Source: Candidula unifasciata (lineage: Eukaryota; Mollusca; Gastropoda; Stylommatophora; Geomitridae). From it: 64,000 nt of DNA. Position 1 is the stretch's first letter. Each line of letters starts with the position of its first letter. Below the pieces are notes generated by a model. The model was not told where the DNA came from, ran no database searches, and saw only the letters and a program-made list of their open reading frames with translations. Position numbers and translations under genes: made by a program. Below are positions 10,740 through 63,422 of this stretch, piece after piece. Location of the stretch: NCBI GenBank assembly GCA_905116865.2, contig CAJHNH020001112.1:1883142-1947141 (forward strand). The letters are read 5' to 3'.

Positions 10740-12530
10740 GTGAAACCTGTGCATCTAATTATTTGATTTAAAGCCGCGATGGAGTAGGACTATACTTTTC
10801 CCCTTCAGCACAAAGGTCTGTATTTTGCTCATATCGGAAAATCGGAAAACAAGGAAAATCCACAGGTCACGGGACAGTCTAATATTTCAGGGGGTGGTAG
10901 ATTAGGCGCATAGTGTGGTAATTTGGCATTTCATTTGCCGTGAAGTTTTGTGCTGTGCAGTTTTCAAAACAAAAAACACAGACAGCCGGGTTGGGAAACC
11001 CGGTCTTACCACCTTCAAAAATTTTGGACTGTCCCGTGATGTCATATGTTGTCGGATATTGGGAAAGAAGCCAAAGGTCTTGGGCTCATAACTGAATCGA
11101 TCCAAATATTGTTCTTCAAAAAGTGACGTTGGCTGTCATGTCGATCCATTCCAGAACTGGTCCCACCTCAAGTCAAGATAAGTCGAGACAGCTGGTACGA
11201 TGCTGTTTACTAACTATCGCCTTATTATGGAAGGCAATTTGGGGTTATTTTAAGACCATACCCGCCTGTCGTCTGGGCTCCTGAAAATTACCTAACGATT
11301 GAAAGAGGATTATGGACGTGTTCTCTGGTGATTCTCTTCCGAAGGTTGGCACTTTGTGTCACCGGGTGTTTATCGCTCTTTGGGAGCCACGTTAGCGCAG
11401 TCGATAGGAGACTCGATTTCAAACCCAGCAGCGACTCGCTGCAGCCCACGACCGGTGTTCGAAACCGGGCTCCTGGGGTTCACCCAGCCTCTAGGAAATA
11501 GGTACCAGAGTTAACACCCTGAGGTAAATGGAGGAACGTCGCTGTAGCTACGGAGCAACGTGCGGACGGCGACACAGGCGGACAGTTTTTTATCAGATGT
11601 CCGTACTAGTGGCAGAGCACCTATGGTTAATAACCGTGTGCAATGACGCTGGTTCATCTCTCCCGACTTCACCTTTACCTTTTACCTTTGTTTATCGCTC
11701 GTTGGACGGTCCTGGTGAGGTTGCAGGTCATTCAGTCAATCGATGCTGTTCCCATCACTCATAATCGGTAAAATATTTCAGCCCATCGTCATATGACCGA
11801 TGCGTAACTGGGGTGAGTATGTAATGGCGACCGGGTCACCCACTGGCACGCTGGTAGACGACTTCGTGGCCGGTCGGAACAGTGTGTCTGTCTCCTTTGA
11901 TCGCAATAACACTGTAGGAGTCCTTTCCAGGGCTCTTGGCGGCGTGCTATGCTGTCATTTTATATGACGCACAAAACCTAGTCACAGTTATAGCCTACAG
12001 CTCCTCCTTCGGGTTTGCTGGTTAAATAAGACAATCCTCCCCCCCCCCTCCCCCCCCCCAGCAAAACACTTATCACCTTGGTTGAATATAGTCCTTTCCT
12101 TTACTCATTTTCTAATTATTAATTACGTTACCTATTTACTATTTTTTACTTTACTTATTTACTAACTATTTGATCATCTAACAGTTGTAAACTTACATCT
12201 TGGTTGACTGCTTTCGTTTTCTTCTTGAAACTAAAACACATTTTGTGTGTGTTTATTTTTACTGAACTGGAAAACAATTACAATTTTCTATTAATATTTT
12301 CTAGATTTTCAAAGAATGTATGCCATCTTTATGATGAAAATCAAAAGAGAAATTTTAAGAACCTATTTCTTTTAAATTGGCCACATTAATATTATTATCT
12401 TGAAAACTCTCCGTTCACAGGAAATAAATAAATGAGAAAAGTGTGTGCTGACGTCACTACAGTTTTCTGCAGCGCGAACAGTTTTACACAGAAACGTGGA
12501 GAGTAATTATCATTGTAGTCAAATGCCTTA
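10740..12530. other. No gene recognised; one tRNA-like segment
   Basis: No coding exon was recognised on either strand. Near 11390-11500 there is a tRNA-like segment (GTTAGCGCAGTCGATAGG, then GGTGTTCGAAACC), probably another SINE head and not a tRNA gene. A C-rich run lies near 12040-12060. Confidence 0.45.
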
Positions 12531-12534
12531 CCGA

Positions 12535-12770
12535 CTGGCGTAGGCGATCATGCCTCTTTACAATCCACGATACACTGTGTGTATCATCTCCTATGCTCTC
12601 CCTTCTTTGCGATCACAAATATCTGTCAAAAATCTTCTCGCGCTGTCTTTCTTTGTCTCTCTTTCCACAGATCTTTCCTGTGGTCACAACATGCTTCAGC
12701 TTCCCTCTTCTCATAATCATCGGAATTGCAACTCTTCGCTTGCTCCTGAAGATGGGCGCTAATGTTTTAA
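12535..12770. mobile_element. Chimeric LINE tails
   Basis: 12535-12718 matches, as a minus-strand element, the LINE tail at 56960-57270 (shared TCTTTCC, GTGGTCACAACATG, CTCTTCTCATAA). 12719-12770 switches to the plus-strand 3' end of the RNase H LINE seen at 22483-22535. The junction suggests insertion or recombination between two families. Confidence 0.6.
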
Positions 12771-13092
12771 TTTCTTCTGACGTGTCTTAGTCTCTTCCTT
12801 GCATTTAAATTTGTTCTATCTTGTTACAGGTATTCATAATAAACTGTTTTTATCTCCAGTGATCTCTCTTCTGATTTCGTTTGCGTATTTCGTGTATGCA
12901 TGGCTATTTGTTTCTGTCGCTGTATGTTTTAAATTTCTTCTTTTTTCCATCAGCTGTAATGTTTTGTCTGTAATGTAAGTCTGTTTCTTTAGTTGTTTTT
13001 TTAGTAATCATGTTTCGAGCAGTTGGGATATTGGTGATGATTCTTGCTTCACTGGATAACTCATCCGGTGTCATTCCTCCTGCAATGAGTGC

Positions 13093-13450
13093 CTCGATTT
13101 GATTTGATTTGATTTGATTTGATTCAAGAACCGACATCACAGCACTCGGGGCATTCCCATAAGCGCTCTGTCGCCATCTTCAGCAACCAGCGAAGAGTTC
13201 CGACACTAATGGTGCCAGCAGCATTCTGACTAAACGTCCGTCTTGCCTTTTCTCTGAGCCTCGAGCATCTGCCAGAACCTCTCGTCACCCCCAACTGCAT
13301 CAATCTCACCAGACTGTGGTGATCCATCTGCTCCTCCGAATTGTACACGCTCTCCCACAAGGCACTAACCACGTCTGCCCTATCATGTATCAGTATTCCA
13401 CCAAGTTGTGCAGAGCCAGCCAGTCTGTCCACATGTTCATTTCCCAACAA
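13093..13450 (-). pseudogene. RNase H LINE 3' end with (AAATC)n tail
   Basis: The minus strand encodes the end of an RNase H domain (GNEHVDRLAGSAQLGG, retaining the final catalytic Asp as VDRLAG), then the family's C-terminal region ending LWECPECCDVGS. A tail of five AAATC-type units follows. Only the 3' third of the element remains. Confidence 0.8.
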
Positions 13451-13559
13451 ACCGCCTCGAATTTATTGTTAACCTCAGTGCTGTAATCACTTTGTACATG
13501 TCTTTAGTCAAAACCTTTGGCTTTGCACCTTGCAACACTGTTTTTCAATTTCTTTTTAA

Positions 13560-13860
13560 AATCTGCAAAAAATATATTTATGAGCAGTGTCACAGTCGGC
13601 TCCAGGGAGTGTCTTTTCAGGTGTTATACATGTCCTCCAGTTTTGTTGTATTAAGATATAATCGATCTGGTTCCTGCTATTTCCGTCCGGTGAAGTCCAG
13701 ATGTAGAGCCTTGTTGGGTGTTGTTTAAGTAGTGTATTGGTAATAGACAGATTTTCTTTCTATACAGAATTCGATCAGTTTCTCCCCTTTCTCATTTCTA
13801 TCTCCTTTGCCGAATGGGCCTCTAAATATTTCGTTTATCTCCATTCTAACCCCGTAGCGA
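13560..13860 (-). pseudogene. AP-endonuclease domain fragment of a LINE
   Basis: Minus-strand translation gives GDRNEKGEKLIEFCIER and, after frame breaks, SPDGNSRNQIDYILI-like sequence. These match the C-terminal part of LINE apurinic-endonuclease domains (ERNxRGExLIEFC, then YTW-SPDG-RNQIDYI). It is a dead fragment with stops and a frame change. Confidence 0.7.
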
Positions 13861-13953
13861 AAGACAATGGAAAATCTTTAGTGAAAGCAGCCTAGCATAT
13901 GACACAACTACATATAGCACCACTCAAAGATCTGCGGCTACAGAATCATCTCG

Positions 13954-15931
13954 ATGCAGAATACTGTTGGCAAACTTTTGGAAAAAATTGTCTCACAAAG
14001 ATTGACCACCTACTTGGAACTACATGATAAGTTCCTATCAACACTTGGAGGGTACAGGTTGAAGAAAGAGACATGGTTCAATGCTGCTGTTTTCGCCTAC
14101 GATGTGTACGAGGGATTTCAGATTAAAGAAGAGACATGTGCGGCAGTGTTGGACTTAGAAGATGCCTACAATAAAGTACCATACGAATATTTAATGTAAT
14201 TACTGCTTAAACTAGAAGTCAATCCTATTCTGATCTGCTGGATTGCTGCGGTCCTGTTCCAGAGAAAGATTGTACTAAGATGTGGTAGCTGGTCCTCAGA
14301 ACCGCAAACGATATGTCCAGGCTTGCCACAGGGATCACTGCTATCACCAGTCTTATTCAACGTTTATACGGTGATGATCACTGAGCAGCAGTTGAATGGA
14401 AAGGGAAGGACTTTGTCATGATGACATTTTGATTTATCGACGAGGGCGTGATAGACAGGAGATCGCCAGCACAATGCACAAAGAACTCGATCGAATTGCC
14501 GCCTGGTGTGATGGTTCCAATGCCTATGTCAATCCTTCGAAGGCATCAGTGTCATGGTTCTCTTTGAACAATCACATTGTCAAGTCGAACTTACCAGAAG
14601 TGAAAATGCGTGATAATATATTGATCAGAACCAACGTTATGACGTTTCTCGGGGTGAGGTTCGATCGCAGCTTGTCATTCAGGGAACACGTTGACCATGT
14701 GATAACAAAAGCACGCAAAGGTCTATCTGCAATGAGGATTATGGCTGCTTCCAATATCGAGCAAAGACTACTAATACTTCTATTCTACGGTCTGGTCCTT
14801 TCACCCATTGAATACGCTCTGTCCATCCTCACTGTCAGTGCTACCCAGATTGAAAGACTCGAAAAGGTGCAAAATGAAGCCATGCGCGTTATTTTGGGAT
14901 GTACAAGAGACATCCTGTGAAGCAATGAGGTATCTACTTGACTTTCCAACAATGAACCAATGGATCAGGATGTGGAGGGCTCGGGCATACCTCAAAATAT
15001 GTGCTGATAAGAAACACCCACTGCATCAGGCGCTTTTTAGTGAAAAGGGCGACAGACTGAAGAGGGGAAAATCGTGGCTAGGTCGGGCAGAAGATGTTAT
15101 TAGGCAAATATGCAGCCTAACCGACATCATACCTGGTGCAGAATGGATAACTGTGCCTCAGGCGTTTATTTGTACATTTTCCTGTATTGTCACACTCAAC
15201 AGGCGATGTAGAGAAGAGAATCCTGTTGCTGTTAATGCAGAGGTCAACGCTCTCATCGGTGAAAATTCAGACGAAGCAGATGCACTAATCTATACAGACG
15301 GATCCGTTATACGCCAAAGAAGAAGCGCATGGGCATTTACAGCACGCTCAGCGGGCAGAACAGTCAAAGAAGCCAACGGTGCCTTCTCCATGACAACCAG
15401 CAGCATGACGATGGAGGTGATGGCAGTGACGCAAGCGTTTGCCTGGCTTGAAACACAAAAATACACCCGCATATGTATACTCAGTGATTCAATGAGTATG
15501 ATCCGGAGGGTTCAGGCAGGTACAGTGCGAAGACAATGGCTTGAATTATTACAGAAGTCCACTGTGCGTGGAGTCACCTTTATTTTTGTTCCGGGACACG
15601 CAGGCGTCGATGGAAATGAAAGAGCTGACAGGTTGGCTGGATCCGCTATCACTTCCGACGGTCGGCCTATGGATCATGCTGATATTATCAATGCCCTCAG
15701 AGAAATGGGAAGGATAGAGGACTTTGGTGGCAGTGAATCCACATCACTCGCCAGAATCGCAGACTTGGGAATTAAGATCGGCATAGCAAAAAACGAGACG
15801 CACACCGGACACGTCAGAAGACTTGTTAATCAACATATAACTGGTACTATTAGCCATCGGACGTTGGGGTTCATACTGAGGGGAGGATCTGAGCACCTAT
15901 GGACATGTCTGGAGTGCAATGACGATAACCC

Positions 15932-15941
<10 letters not shown>
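13954..15941 (+). pseudogene. LINE reverse transcriptase-RNase H, degenerate
   Basis: Largest retrotransposon relic in the window. In order: RT fingers/palm (LEKIVSQRL, then VLDLEDAYNKVPY) at 13954-14199, an in-frame stop at 14197-14199, the RT motif GLPQGSLLSPVLFNVYT near 14316-14366, a frame change, DDILIYRRGRD near 14420, and the thumb with FLGVRFDRSLSFREHV near 14645-14690. A second frame change near 14900 leads to a long open frame ending in an RNase H domain. All four RNase H acidic residues are visible: YTDGS, MTMEVMA, LSDS and GNERADRLAG. The C-terminus carries LWTCLECN. It cannot move by itself because of two frame changes and a stop. A C-terminal RNase H fits I- or R1/Loa-related clades; exact clade unknown. 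Confidence 0.88.

Positions 15942-16008
<67 letters not shown>
15928..16008. repeat. (AACT)n tail of the preceding LINE
   Basis: About 20 perfect AACT tetranucleotides start at the 3' end of the RNase H frame. Sister copies end in different short-unit tails, so this is probably the element's 3' microsatellite tail. Confidence 0.85.
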
Positions 16009-16011
16009 CAT

Positions 16012-16535
16012 ATAGCATGAGAATGGAGGTGGAGGCGATAACTGCAGCTCTCCGGTGGCTAGATAACAAGATGCATACACATGTCGTAATTGTAACAGCC
16101 TCTGAAAGCATGCTGAGAAAGGCAAAGACACGGGTGCTTCGAATAGAGTGGCAAGCTTTATTGGAAAAGTCACGACTAGTGAGCATACTTTGGATCTTTT
16201 ATCCATGCAATGCCGGCGTGGTGGGTAATGAACAGGCAGACAGATTGGCTGGATCCGCACCACTGTGTAGTGAACTGATACACGACAAGGCAGATGTGGT
16301 CAATGCCCTTTGGGAACAAGCAACGAAATCAGTAAAGAAAGAAGATTATTATGGCCTGGAGAAAATTAGGCACCTGTGTGTAACCAGAGGGTCTGGCCGG
16401 CTAACTACACTCAGAGGAACACATATAACCAGACTGTGACCGGCACCATCAGTACTGGAACTCTACCCTGGCTGCTGAAGATGAGGACGGAGCATGCATT
16501 GGAATGCCACTAGTGCTGTGATGTCAATTCTTGAC
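16012..16535 (+). pseudogene. RNase H LINE fragment, second subfamily
   Basis: Starts within the RNase H domain (MRMEVEAITAALRWL, catalytic Glu), continues VIVTASESM where the usual LTDS Asp is replaced, and GNEQADRLAGSAPL with the last Asp. It then runs through the C-terminal region to TGTGATGTCAATTC and a CAACTCAACT tail. It directly follows the AACT tail of the previous element. Confidence 0.8.
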
Positions 16536-16539
16536 TCAA

Positions 16540-17860
16540 CTCAACTTGAATAATTGTGACGGTCCATTTCTATGACTTAAGTTTGACAGTTCGAATTCGG
16601 TCGCTCATCGGATTGTATCCAAGAAGTGAAGAAGACACTTTGTTTTTGTCGTCAGAAAACTCAACTTGCTCAGACCACTCTCTTCCTTTCCTAAGTGAAC
16701 ATAAGTATCTCCTGTTTGGGTCACAAAGTGGCCTTGACCCGCCCATCTATGTTCAAAAATTCCTAGTAAATATATTTTGTGTTTCTTTCTAGTTTCCCTT
16801 CCAAGGATGGGAACCTTTCTACATGCTCCTAACATTCTATGTTCCCAACTTTAGAGTTTTCTATAGGCTGGTGACAAAGTTTAGTGTTGTAGTACCGTCG
16901 GGCTTAAGGCAGTCATCAAAACTATACTTACTTGCTCTGTCATCGTTCTCTGCATCAATTCGTGTTTGTGATCTGCTTGGCCTGGTGTCCTCACCATCAA
17001 ATCTTTGAGTTTTGTTGTTGGCTTCCACGATGAGATTCTTGGGATAATAATGCTGTTGTTTCCCCTTGCTTTCCACATCCATATGGCTTCAGACTATGTC
17101 TTCAGCCTTCAGTAACCTTTTAGATTGTCAGGGCAAGTGAGTGTTTACCATTCTCTACCGCCTACAGGTGCAGTTGTTGTGGCTTTCCATTCGCTGAGTC
17201 TTGAGACCAGAAAGGCGTTTTTCAAAACTGTCCAGTACATTTCAGAGGGTTTGTAATCATGTTTTTAATGTGTTTAATCTGACTTCTGTTTTGTAGTAGT
17301 TGATGTAGCGACTTTGAGCTCTGTCTGGTTGCAGAAAAACAAAAACACAAGAAAACTCCTCAAATAAGCAAACCTGAACGGAGCAACGCAAGGCGAGTTC
17401 CTTGGTGCACATATTAACAAAAGAAGCTTAACTGTGCTTTCTACTTTTTGGCTCTGTCCCTTTCTCTTCACACTCTATCTTTTGTCCTTCTGTCTCTCTC
17501 ACACACATACACACACACACTTCTTCCAGTCTGTGCAATTTTATAGAAAATAATTCAAAATAAAGCCATAACTATTATGATGGCAAGAAGTTTATTTATT
17601 ATAAATAACATTAGAAGCAAAATCCACAAACAATAACTACTCTTTATTCACAAAATAATAAAATAGAAAATAAAGTAAAACACACTGCCACAAGATCAAA
17701 GCACCTGACTGAATATAGCTATGACTTAAAATTGAGCTTTATAATAAGGAATGCACCACAATATGCTTGGCCCATTTTATTTTATATTTACAATTTAGGT
17801 ATATTTAAAAGATATATTTCAAGGTGTGTTTAGTCAGACACTTTTCAAATTACATATGGT
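16540..17860. other. No gene recognised
   Basis: Mostly AT-rich sequence with a short (CA)n at 17500-17520. No convincing coding frame and no repeat shared with the rest of the window. Confidence 0.45.
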
Positions 17861-18712
17861 TTAAAGCAAGGTGATGCTCTTTCCCCACTTCTGTTCAACT
17901 TGGCCCTGGAGAAAATTATAAGGAAATTGAAACAAGACTGTACTATAGGAGAATCTACAAGAATACTTGAACATGCATATGACATTGATATCGTTGGAGA
18001 CAATGAACTAGAGACTAAAAATCTGACTCTTCATAGAGAAGCAGCTCACAAAATGGGATTAGTTATTAATCAAGATGAGGCAGAAAACATGATGATAACA
18101 AGACAGGAAAAGGATATAAACTACGGCCGCATACAAGTCGATAATTCGAAAATCAAAAGAACGGAAACATATAAGTACTTGTGTGCACACTTCAACTGCT
18201 CCAGCAGGCTAAAAGAACAAATACAATTTAGAATACAGTCTGGAAATTAATTAAAGTATATGTAAAACGTTGATAAGACCAATCGTTTTATACGGCTCTG
18301 AAACTTGGAGCACAACTAAAAGAGATAAAGCCTTATAACAAATTTTTTTAAACAAAATATTTGGACCTATTACAGATGCAAACAGCGGTTAATTGAGAAT
18401 GAGAAGCGACAATAAAATTCGTTATCTGTTTAAATCACCAGTGATCACTGAAATCCTGAGAGCTAATAGACTGAAATTGCTGGGGCATACTGAGAGAATG
18501 TCAGATGACAGAGTGATAAAAACTGTATACACATGACAGCTGAATGGTCGAAGACTACGAGGCAGACAAAGAAGGCGATGGAGAGATAATGTTCAGACAG
18601 ACCTGCAAACACTTGGTGTCACCAACTGTAAAGAGAAGGCCAAACAGGGAGATGACTGGAGACGGGTGATATCTGCAGCAATGAACCCCAAGGGCTCGGA
18701 ATGTTGAAGGAG
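17860..18712 (+). pseudogene. LINE reverse transcriptase, second type, degenerate
   Basis: Begins in the RT palm (GLKQGDALSPLLFNLALE near 17860-17910), then AYDIDIVGDN where YADD is degenerate, then KYLCAHFN. Broken frames give VLYGSETWS and RANRLKLLGHTERM, then GRQRRRWRDNVQTDLQTLG, the typical post-RT tail of endonuclease-reverse transcriptase LINEs. It has several stops. The tail 18595-18708 is repeated at 39775-39893. Confidence 0.85.
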
Positions 18713-18894
18713 AATAAGAAGGTATATTATTTGTTTTTAAAATATATCGATAACTGTGTGTTGTAAGGACATTGATGAAAACAGCGTTACACTACATTGA
18801 CATGTACACAATGTCTTTATTACTACTCACTACACAAAATAAACTGCAAACAAGCAAACTGCCATTGGATGCCTTTGTCACAGCAGGCATAAAG

Positions 18895-19215
18895 TAAAAG
18901 TGAAGGTCTTTTTTCAACGCCTTCAGGCGGTATTGGGCATATAGGGCTAGACCAATATTTAATAGACCACCGGCACTAGGTGGGAGATGTGGTCAGCATC
19001 ACACCGGTTGCCTTTACATCCAAGGAAGACATACAGTGCTGGGCCCATATTTTTATATAACAATCGGCACCAGATGGATGATGTGGTCAACACCCAGGGA
19101 CCATTTTCTTGTATCCATGTTTTCCTGGATCAGTCTAAGAGCCAATGTCAGTTAAAAAAAAATTAGTTTCGACGAGGACTCAAACCCCAAACCCTGGTGT
19201 ATGCAGAAAAGTGTC
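18895..19215 (-). mobile_element. SINE family B, near full length
   Basis: The plus strand shows the reversed body (GGCATATAGGGCTAGACC, then GGTGGGAGATGTGGTCAGCATCAC) and ends in a diverged tRNA-like head (ACTCAAACCCCAAACCCTGG). The family is repeated more than ten times in the window. Confidence 0.75.
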
Positions 19216-19549
19216 TAGCAAAACACAACACACTTGATTACGTTCATGACATTCAATAGGGTTAGGAATACCAGCATTAGAGAAAAGGTTAGAAAAAGAC
19301 AGTACCCACATAATTTTGACAAAGAATGAAATGGTTCGGCCATCTAGTGAGAATGCAGCCAAACCAAACAGCATATTAGATGTTTTACAAAAAAATACCC
19401 AAAAGGAAGGCGAGGGGGAATACAAAGAAAAAAGATGGATATATGATGTTGATGAGACCGGCAAAAAGATAGGCAATGCCACCACCTTAGTCAACCGAGA
19501 AGCGCAAGACAAATACAGAAAAACCACGACACTGGGCTACAATCTGTAT

Positions 19550-19910
19550 TAGTGAGACCACAACAGAAGAAGAACAACAACAAGATGAAGAAGAAGAAGA
19601 ACAAGATGAAGAAGAAGAAGAACAAGATGAAGAAGAAGAAGAACAAGATGAAGAAGAAGAAGAACAAGATGAAGAAGAAGAAGAACAAGATGAAGAAGAA
19701 GAGCAAGATGAAGAAGAAGAAGAACAAGATGAAGAAGAAGAAGAACAAGATGAAGAAGAAGAAGAACAAGATGAAGAAGAAGAAGAACAAGATGAAGAAA
19801 AAGAAGAACAAGATGAAGAAAAAGAAGAACAAGATGAAGAAGAAGAAGAACACGATGAAGAAGAAAAAGAACACGATGAAGAAGAAGAAGAAAACGAAGA
19901 AGAAGAAATA
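19550..19910. repeat. 21-bp minisatellite, purine-rich
   Basis: About 16 copies of a 21-bp unit, AAGAAGAAGAACAAGATG plus one more AAG, with occasional deletions. Because 21 is divisible by three it keeps all three frames open and mimics repetitive proteins on both strands. I do not treat those as genes. Confidence 0.95.
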
Positions 19911-19924
19911 GACACTGTGTGTTT

Positions 19925-20115
19925 AGTTAAGTGTAGTAAAGGGCCCTTTCCACACCTGCGTGAGTATCGGGCATGTAGGGCTAGACCTATATTTTTTTTA
20001 CCAATTGGCACTTGTTAGGTGATGCGGTCGGCATCGCGTATGCCGCCTTTACTTTCCAGGATTCTATCTGGTATCCATTCAAGGCCTGGTCGACCTGGGA
20101 GCTAAGGTCATGCTC
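19925..20115 (-). mobile_element. SINE family B fragment
   Basis: Shares the body motifs GCATGTAGGGCTAGACCTAT, GATGCGGTCGGCATCGCG and CTGGTCGACCTGGGAGC. The tRNA-like head is missing. Confidence 0.75.
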
Positions 20116-20149
20116 CGTCTCGCGTTCTGTCTTGCTGGACGCGCACTTA

Positions 20150-20300
20150 ATTTCTCTAGGTATCTATGGCGAAGTGGTGATACCGTTTGCCTCGCATTCT
20201 AAAAGTCGTGCGTTCGCTGCTAAAGCTATGAAATCCGTGCTTTGTGCGACGCTTTTGGTAGGCAGTAAGCCGCTTTGGAAACGTTATAATTGTGTATTTC
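20150..20300 (+). mobile_element. tRNA-like SINE, family G
   Basis: Has GGCGAAGTGGTGATACCG, GTTTGCCTCGCATTCTAAAAG and a box-B-like GTGCGTTCGCTGC. Related copies at 26425-26640 and 26845-27060 share the downstream TTTGTGCGACGCT block. Confidence 0.65.
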
Positions 20301-21165
20301 ACTTGATTCTCTGGGTAACTTTATAGAGTTGTTGCAATGTGTCTTTCACTTGAATATCTTAGTAATACTGAAACGTGACACTCGGGTCTTTCAAGTGGGT
20401 AACTGTGTAACACTGGAAACGTGACTTTTGGGTCTTTCACTTCAGTCTCTAGGTAAGACTGGAAACGTGACACGTGAGTCTTTCACCTGAGTCTCTAGGT
20501 AACATTGAAGATCTAACAAGTGTGTCTTATACTTGAGTCTGGGTATCATTAGAGACATGAAACTTGTGTATTTTGCTTGAGTTTCTTGTTTTTATTTTTT
20601 TATTAGAGATACGACACTTGTATCCTTCAATGAGTCTCTGCGTAACATTAAAATTGTGCCACTTGTGTCTTTCACTTGAGTCTCTGGGTAGCATTGGAGA
20701 CGTGACACTTGTCTTTCACTTGAGTCTCTGGGTAACATTAGAGACGTGACACTCGTCTTTCACTTGAGTTTCTGGGTAGCATTAGAGACGTGATACTCGT
20801 CTTTCACTTGAGTTTCTGGGTAACATTAGAGACGTGACACTTGTGTCTTTCACTTGAGTTTATGGGTAGCATTAGAGACGTGACTCTCGTCTTTCACATG
20901 AGTTTCTGGGTAACATTAGAGACGTGACACTCGTTTTTCACTTGAGTCTCTGGGTAACATTAGAGACGTGACACTCGTTTTTCACTTGAGTCTCTGGGTA
21001 ACATTAGAGACGTGACACTTGTGTCTTTAACTTGAGTCTCTGTGTAACATTAGAGACGTGACACGTGTGTCTTTTACTTGAGTTTCTGGGTAACATTTGA
21101 GACTTGACACTTGTGTCTTTTACTTGAGTCTCTGGGTAACATTGGAGACGTGCCAACTGTGTCTT

Positions 21166-21189
<24 letters not shown>
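20290..21189 (-). repeat. TULP4: Minisatellite made from the TULP4 stop-codon region
   Basis: About 20 units of ~44-46 bp. On the minus strand each contains the last TULP4 codons and stop (CCCAGAGACTCAAGTGA preceded by TAATGTTA) plus about 20 nt of 3' UTR (AAAGACACAAGTGTCACGTCTC). The unit at the right end is the genuine coding end of the gene. The ten or so units nearest the gene are nearly identical, and those beyond about 20650 are increasingly diverged. The array should lie in the 3' UTR of the transcript. Confidence 0.93.
20591..20604 (-). terminator. TULP4: Candidate polyadenylation signals for TULP4
   Basis: Two AATAAA hexamers on the minus strand (20591-20596 and 20599-20604) in a disrupted unit of the 3' UTR array, about 560 nt after the stop codon. 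They are the first I see downstream of the gene. Use is inferred only. Confidence 0.4.
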
Positions 21190-60810
<39,621 letters not shown>

Positions 60811-61047
60811 CTGTAGAGGATTCGATGAACAAGGACGTTAGCTACCTTTAGATGTCACAAGTTGGATCCGATACATCAGTGTGCTGCCACTGGGAACTAG
60901 GCTGACGTTTGTTGACATTTAAATAAATTAAAAATTCCCGTATTAAAAGCTTTTATTATGTTCGCATTTGTCTGCCAACTTATTTGTCCGGTACACTTTT
61001 TGAATTTGATTTTTGATCTGTTTTCCTGATAAGCCGGTTTATATTTT

Positions 61048-61051
<4 letters not shown>

Positions 61052-61128
<77 letters not shown>
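61052..61128. repeat. (CA)n microsatellite
   Basis: About 38 perfect CA units; apparent poly-Cys/Val frames are artefacts. Confidence 0.98.
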
Positions 61129-61130
<2 letters not shown>

Positions 61131-61456
61131 CTTTTTAAAATAATTTTAGCGCACTGGTTACTGTAGTAGTTTAAGTAATACAAGCTTATTTAAGAGAGAA
61201 AAGTGTTTATTGATTTCCCACTCCTCCCCTTCCCCCTTTCCGCGTTGGATCTTAAAAATGCGGTAGAACTTTGTTATGGTTTATAACTAGGCTACGATTT
61301 CTGTGCCATTAAATCCCAAAATATGACTTTAGCAAATCGTTAATTAGTCGAATTTAATGAAATAGTATGTAATTCCACCCCTCCCCCCTCCCCTCCCCCC
61401 AATTGCGGCCTCGGAATCCATTTGAATATTACCAATCTTAACCTCAAATCAAACCC

Positions 61457-61660
61457 GGCTCTCTAGCGTAGTTGGCTAAACCGGATTGCGCGGTGACCGG
61501 GTGACGAACTCCATGTGGTTCTGGTTCACTCCCGGGGGTAGGCAGAAAAGCCTCATTTCTACCAGATTTTCGGTATTTACAATGGAATCAAGGCCGAAAG
61601 GTTGCGATATCCATAATACCGAGCCTAAGGGTTAACAAATCATGGCTTCTGTATACTAAA
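61457..61660 (+). mobile_element. tRNA-derived SINE, family C
   Basis: GGCTCTCTAGCGTAGTTGGC, GTTCTGGTTCACTCCCGGG (box B), GCGATATCCATAATACCGAG, then GGGTTAACAAATCATGGCTT. It ends in (CAAA)n at 61660-61675. Confidence 0.85.
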
Positions 61661-61679
61661 ACAAACAAACAAACAACCT

Positions 61680-62464
<785 letters not shown>

Positions 62465-63420
62465 TTTGACAGACAGATGGAAGAATTGGTGTGTCTGTAG
62501 ATGAGTCTCAGAACGATAAATAGCTAGATGGGTAATATGATTAAATTTTATGTTTTAATGGATGGATGGATGGAAAGATCAAGAATAACATTAGAAAAGG
62601 TTTAAATGTCAGTCATTAAACACACACTGACAAACTATGAAATATGGAACAACCAAAAATACGTCTCCCATCCTATAAATAAGTGAGTAAATATTATGAC
62701 ATAACAAACAAAGAAAAAACATCAATTTTGCTTCCAAGGAAAGTGATTCTATAAATCATATAAAGAGCGGAATGAAATCTACGATTATTTCTGCCCAGTT
62801 CCCGAGAGAGCCCAAAGATGCAGTCCATTACCATATTCTAAGCGGGTCAGTAATATTGTGGCTATTCAAGCCAAGGAAAATCAAGATATATGGTTTAAAA
62901 ACACTATCCGTGTCATCTATTTGCAAAAATAACCACTTTATACCGTGCGTACAGGCAGGCCAATAAAACAAGATACTCGGAGTGGCCCTAGGGAAAATTA
63001 AATTATGTTTAAAAAAAAAGAAACATGAGAAATAAATGATATTTGGAGACATTTTATAACATTGCTTTAAAAAGCTTGAACAAAATATGGAACTCTAAAT
63101 TGTAAGGTTTTAAAACCACGTTACGTATTTTTTATTTTAATATTATTTCAATTTTAACAAATGCCTGTTTGGAGAAACGCTAAAGAGAGGGAATTAAAGT
63201 TAAATGCTTGAGAAAAATGACGAAAAAAAAATGAGATGGATTTATAGGGATGGAAGAAATAAGACAACGGTCTAGGAAATCACTAGTAACAACAGGTATA
63301 AGACAAGAAGAATCCAGCAAAAAAATCACTAAACAAGCATTAAAATGAGAAATAAAGGGACTCAGGAGTCCAGGACGCCGAAAAGAAACCATAGGATGTA
63401 TATTGATGCAGTTAAGTGCG
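62465..63420. other. Intronic sequence, nothing recognised
   Basis: AT-rich. I looked on the minus strand for the upstream WD40 exon of TULP4 (expected pattern CDxDGxIxVW) and did not find it. Confidence 0.5.
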
Positions 63421-63422
63421 TA

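Noticed and set aside
10902..11105. 67-codon minus-strand frame starting MDRFSYEPKTFG
   Set aside because: No recognisable motif, splice support or repeat homology; length is within chance expectation.
11390..11500. A tRNA gene
   Set aside because: Box-like motifs are present but the arms do not pair well by eye; a SINE head is more likely.
19487..20011. Ser/Cys-rich, Phe-rich and Lys/Asn/Met-rich proteins over 115-175 codons
   Set aside because: The 21-bp minisatellite keeps all frames open; the composition is purely that of the repeat.
62772..63052. A missing upstream TULP4 exon
   Set aside because: No match to the expected WD40 pattern (CDADGGIFVW-like) and no fitting AG/GT pair on the minus strand.
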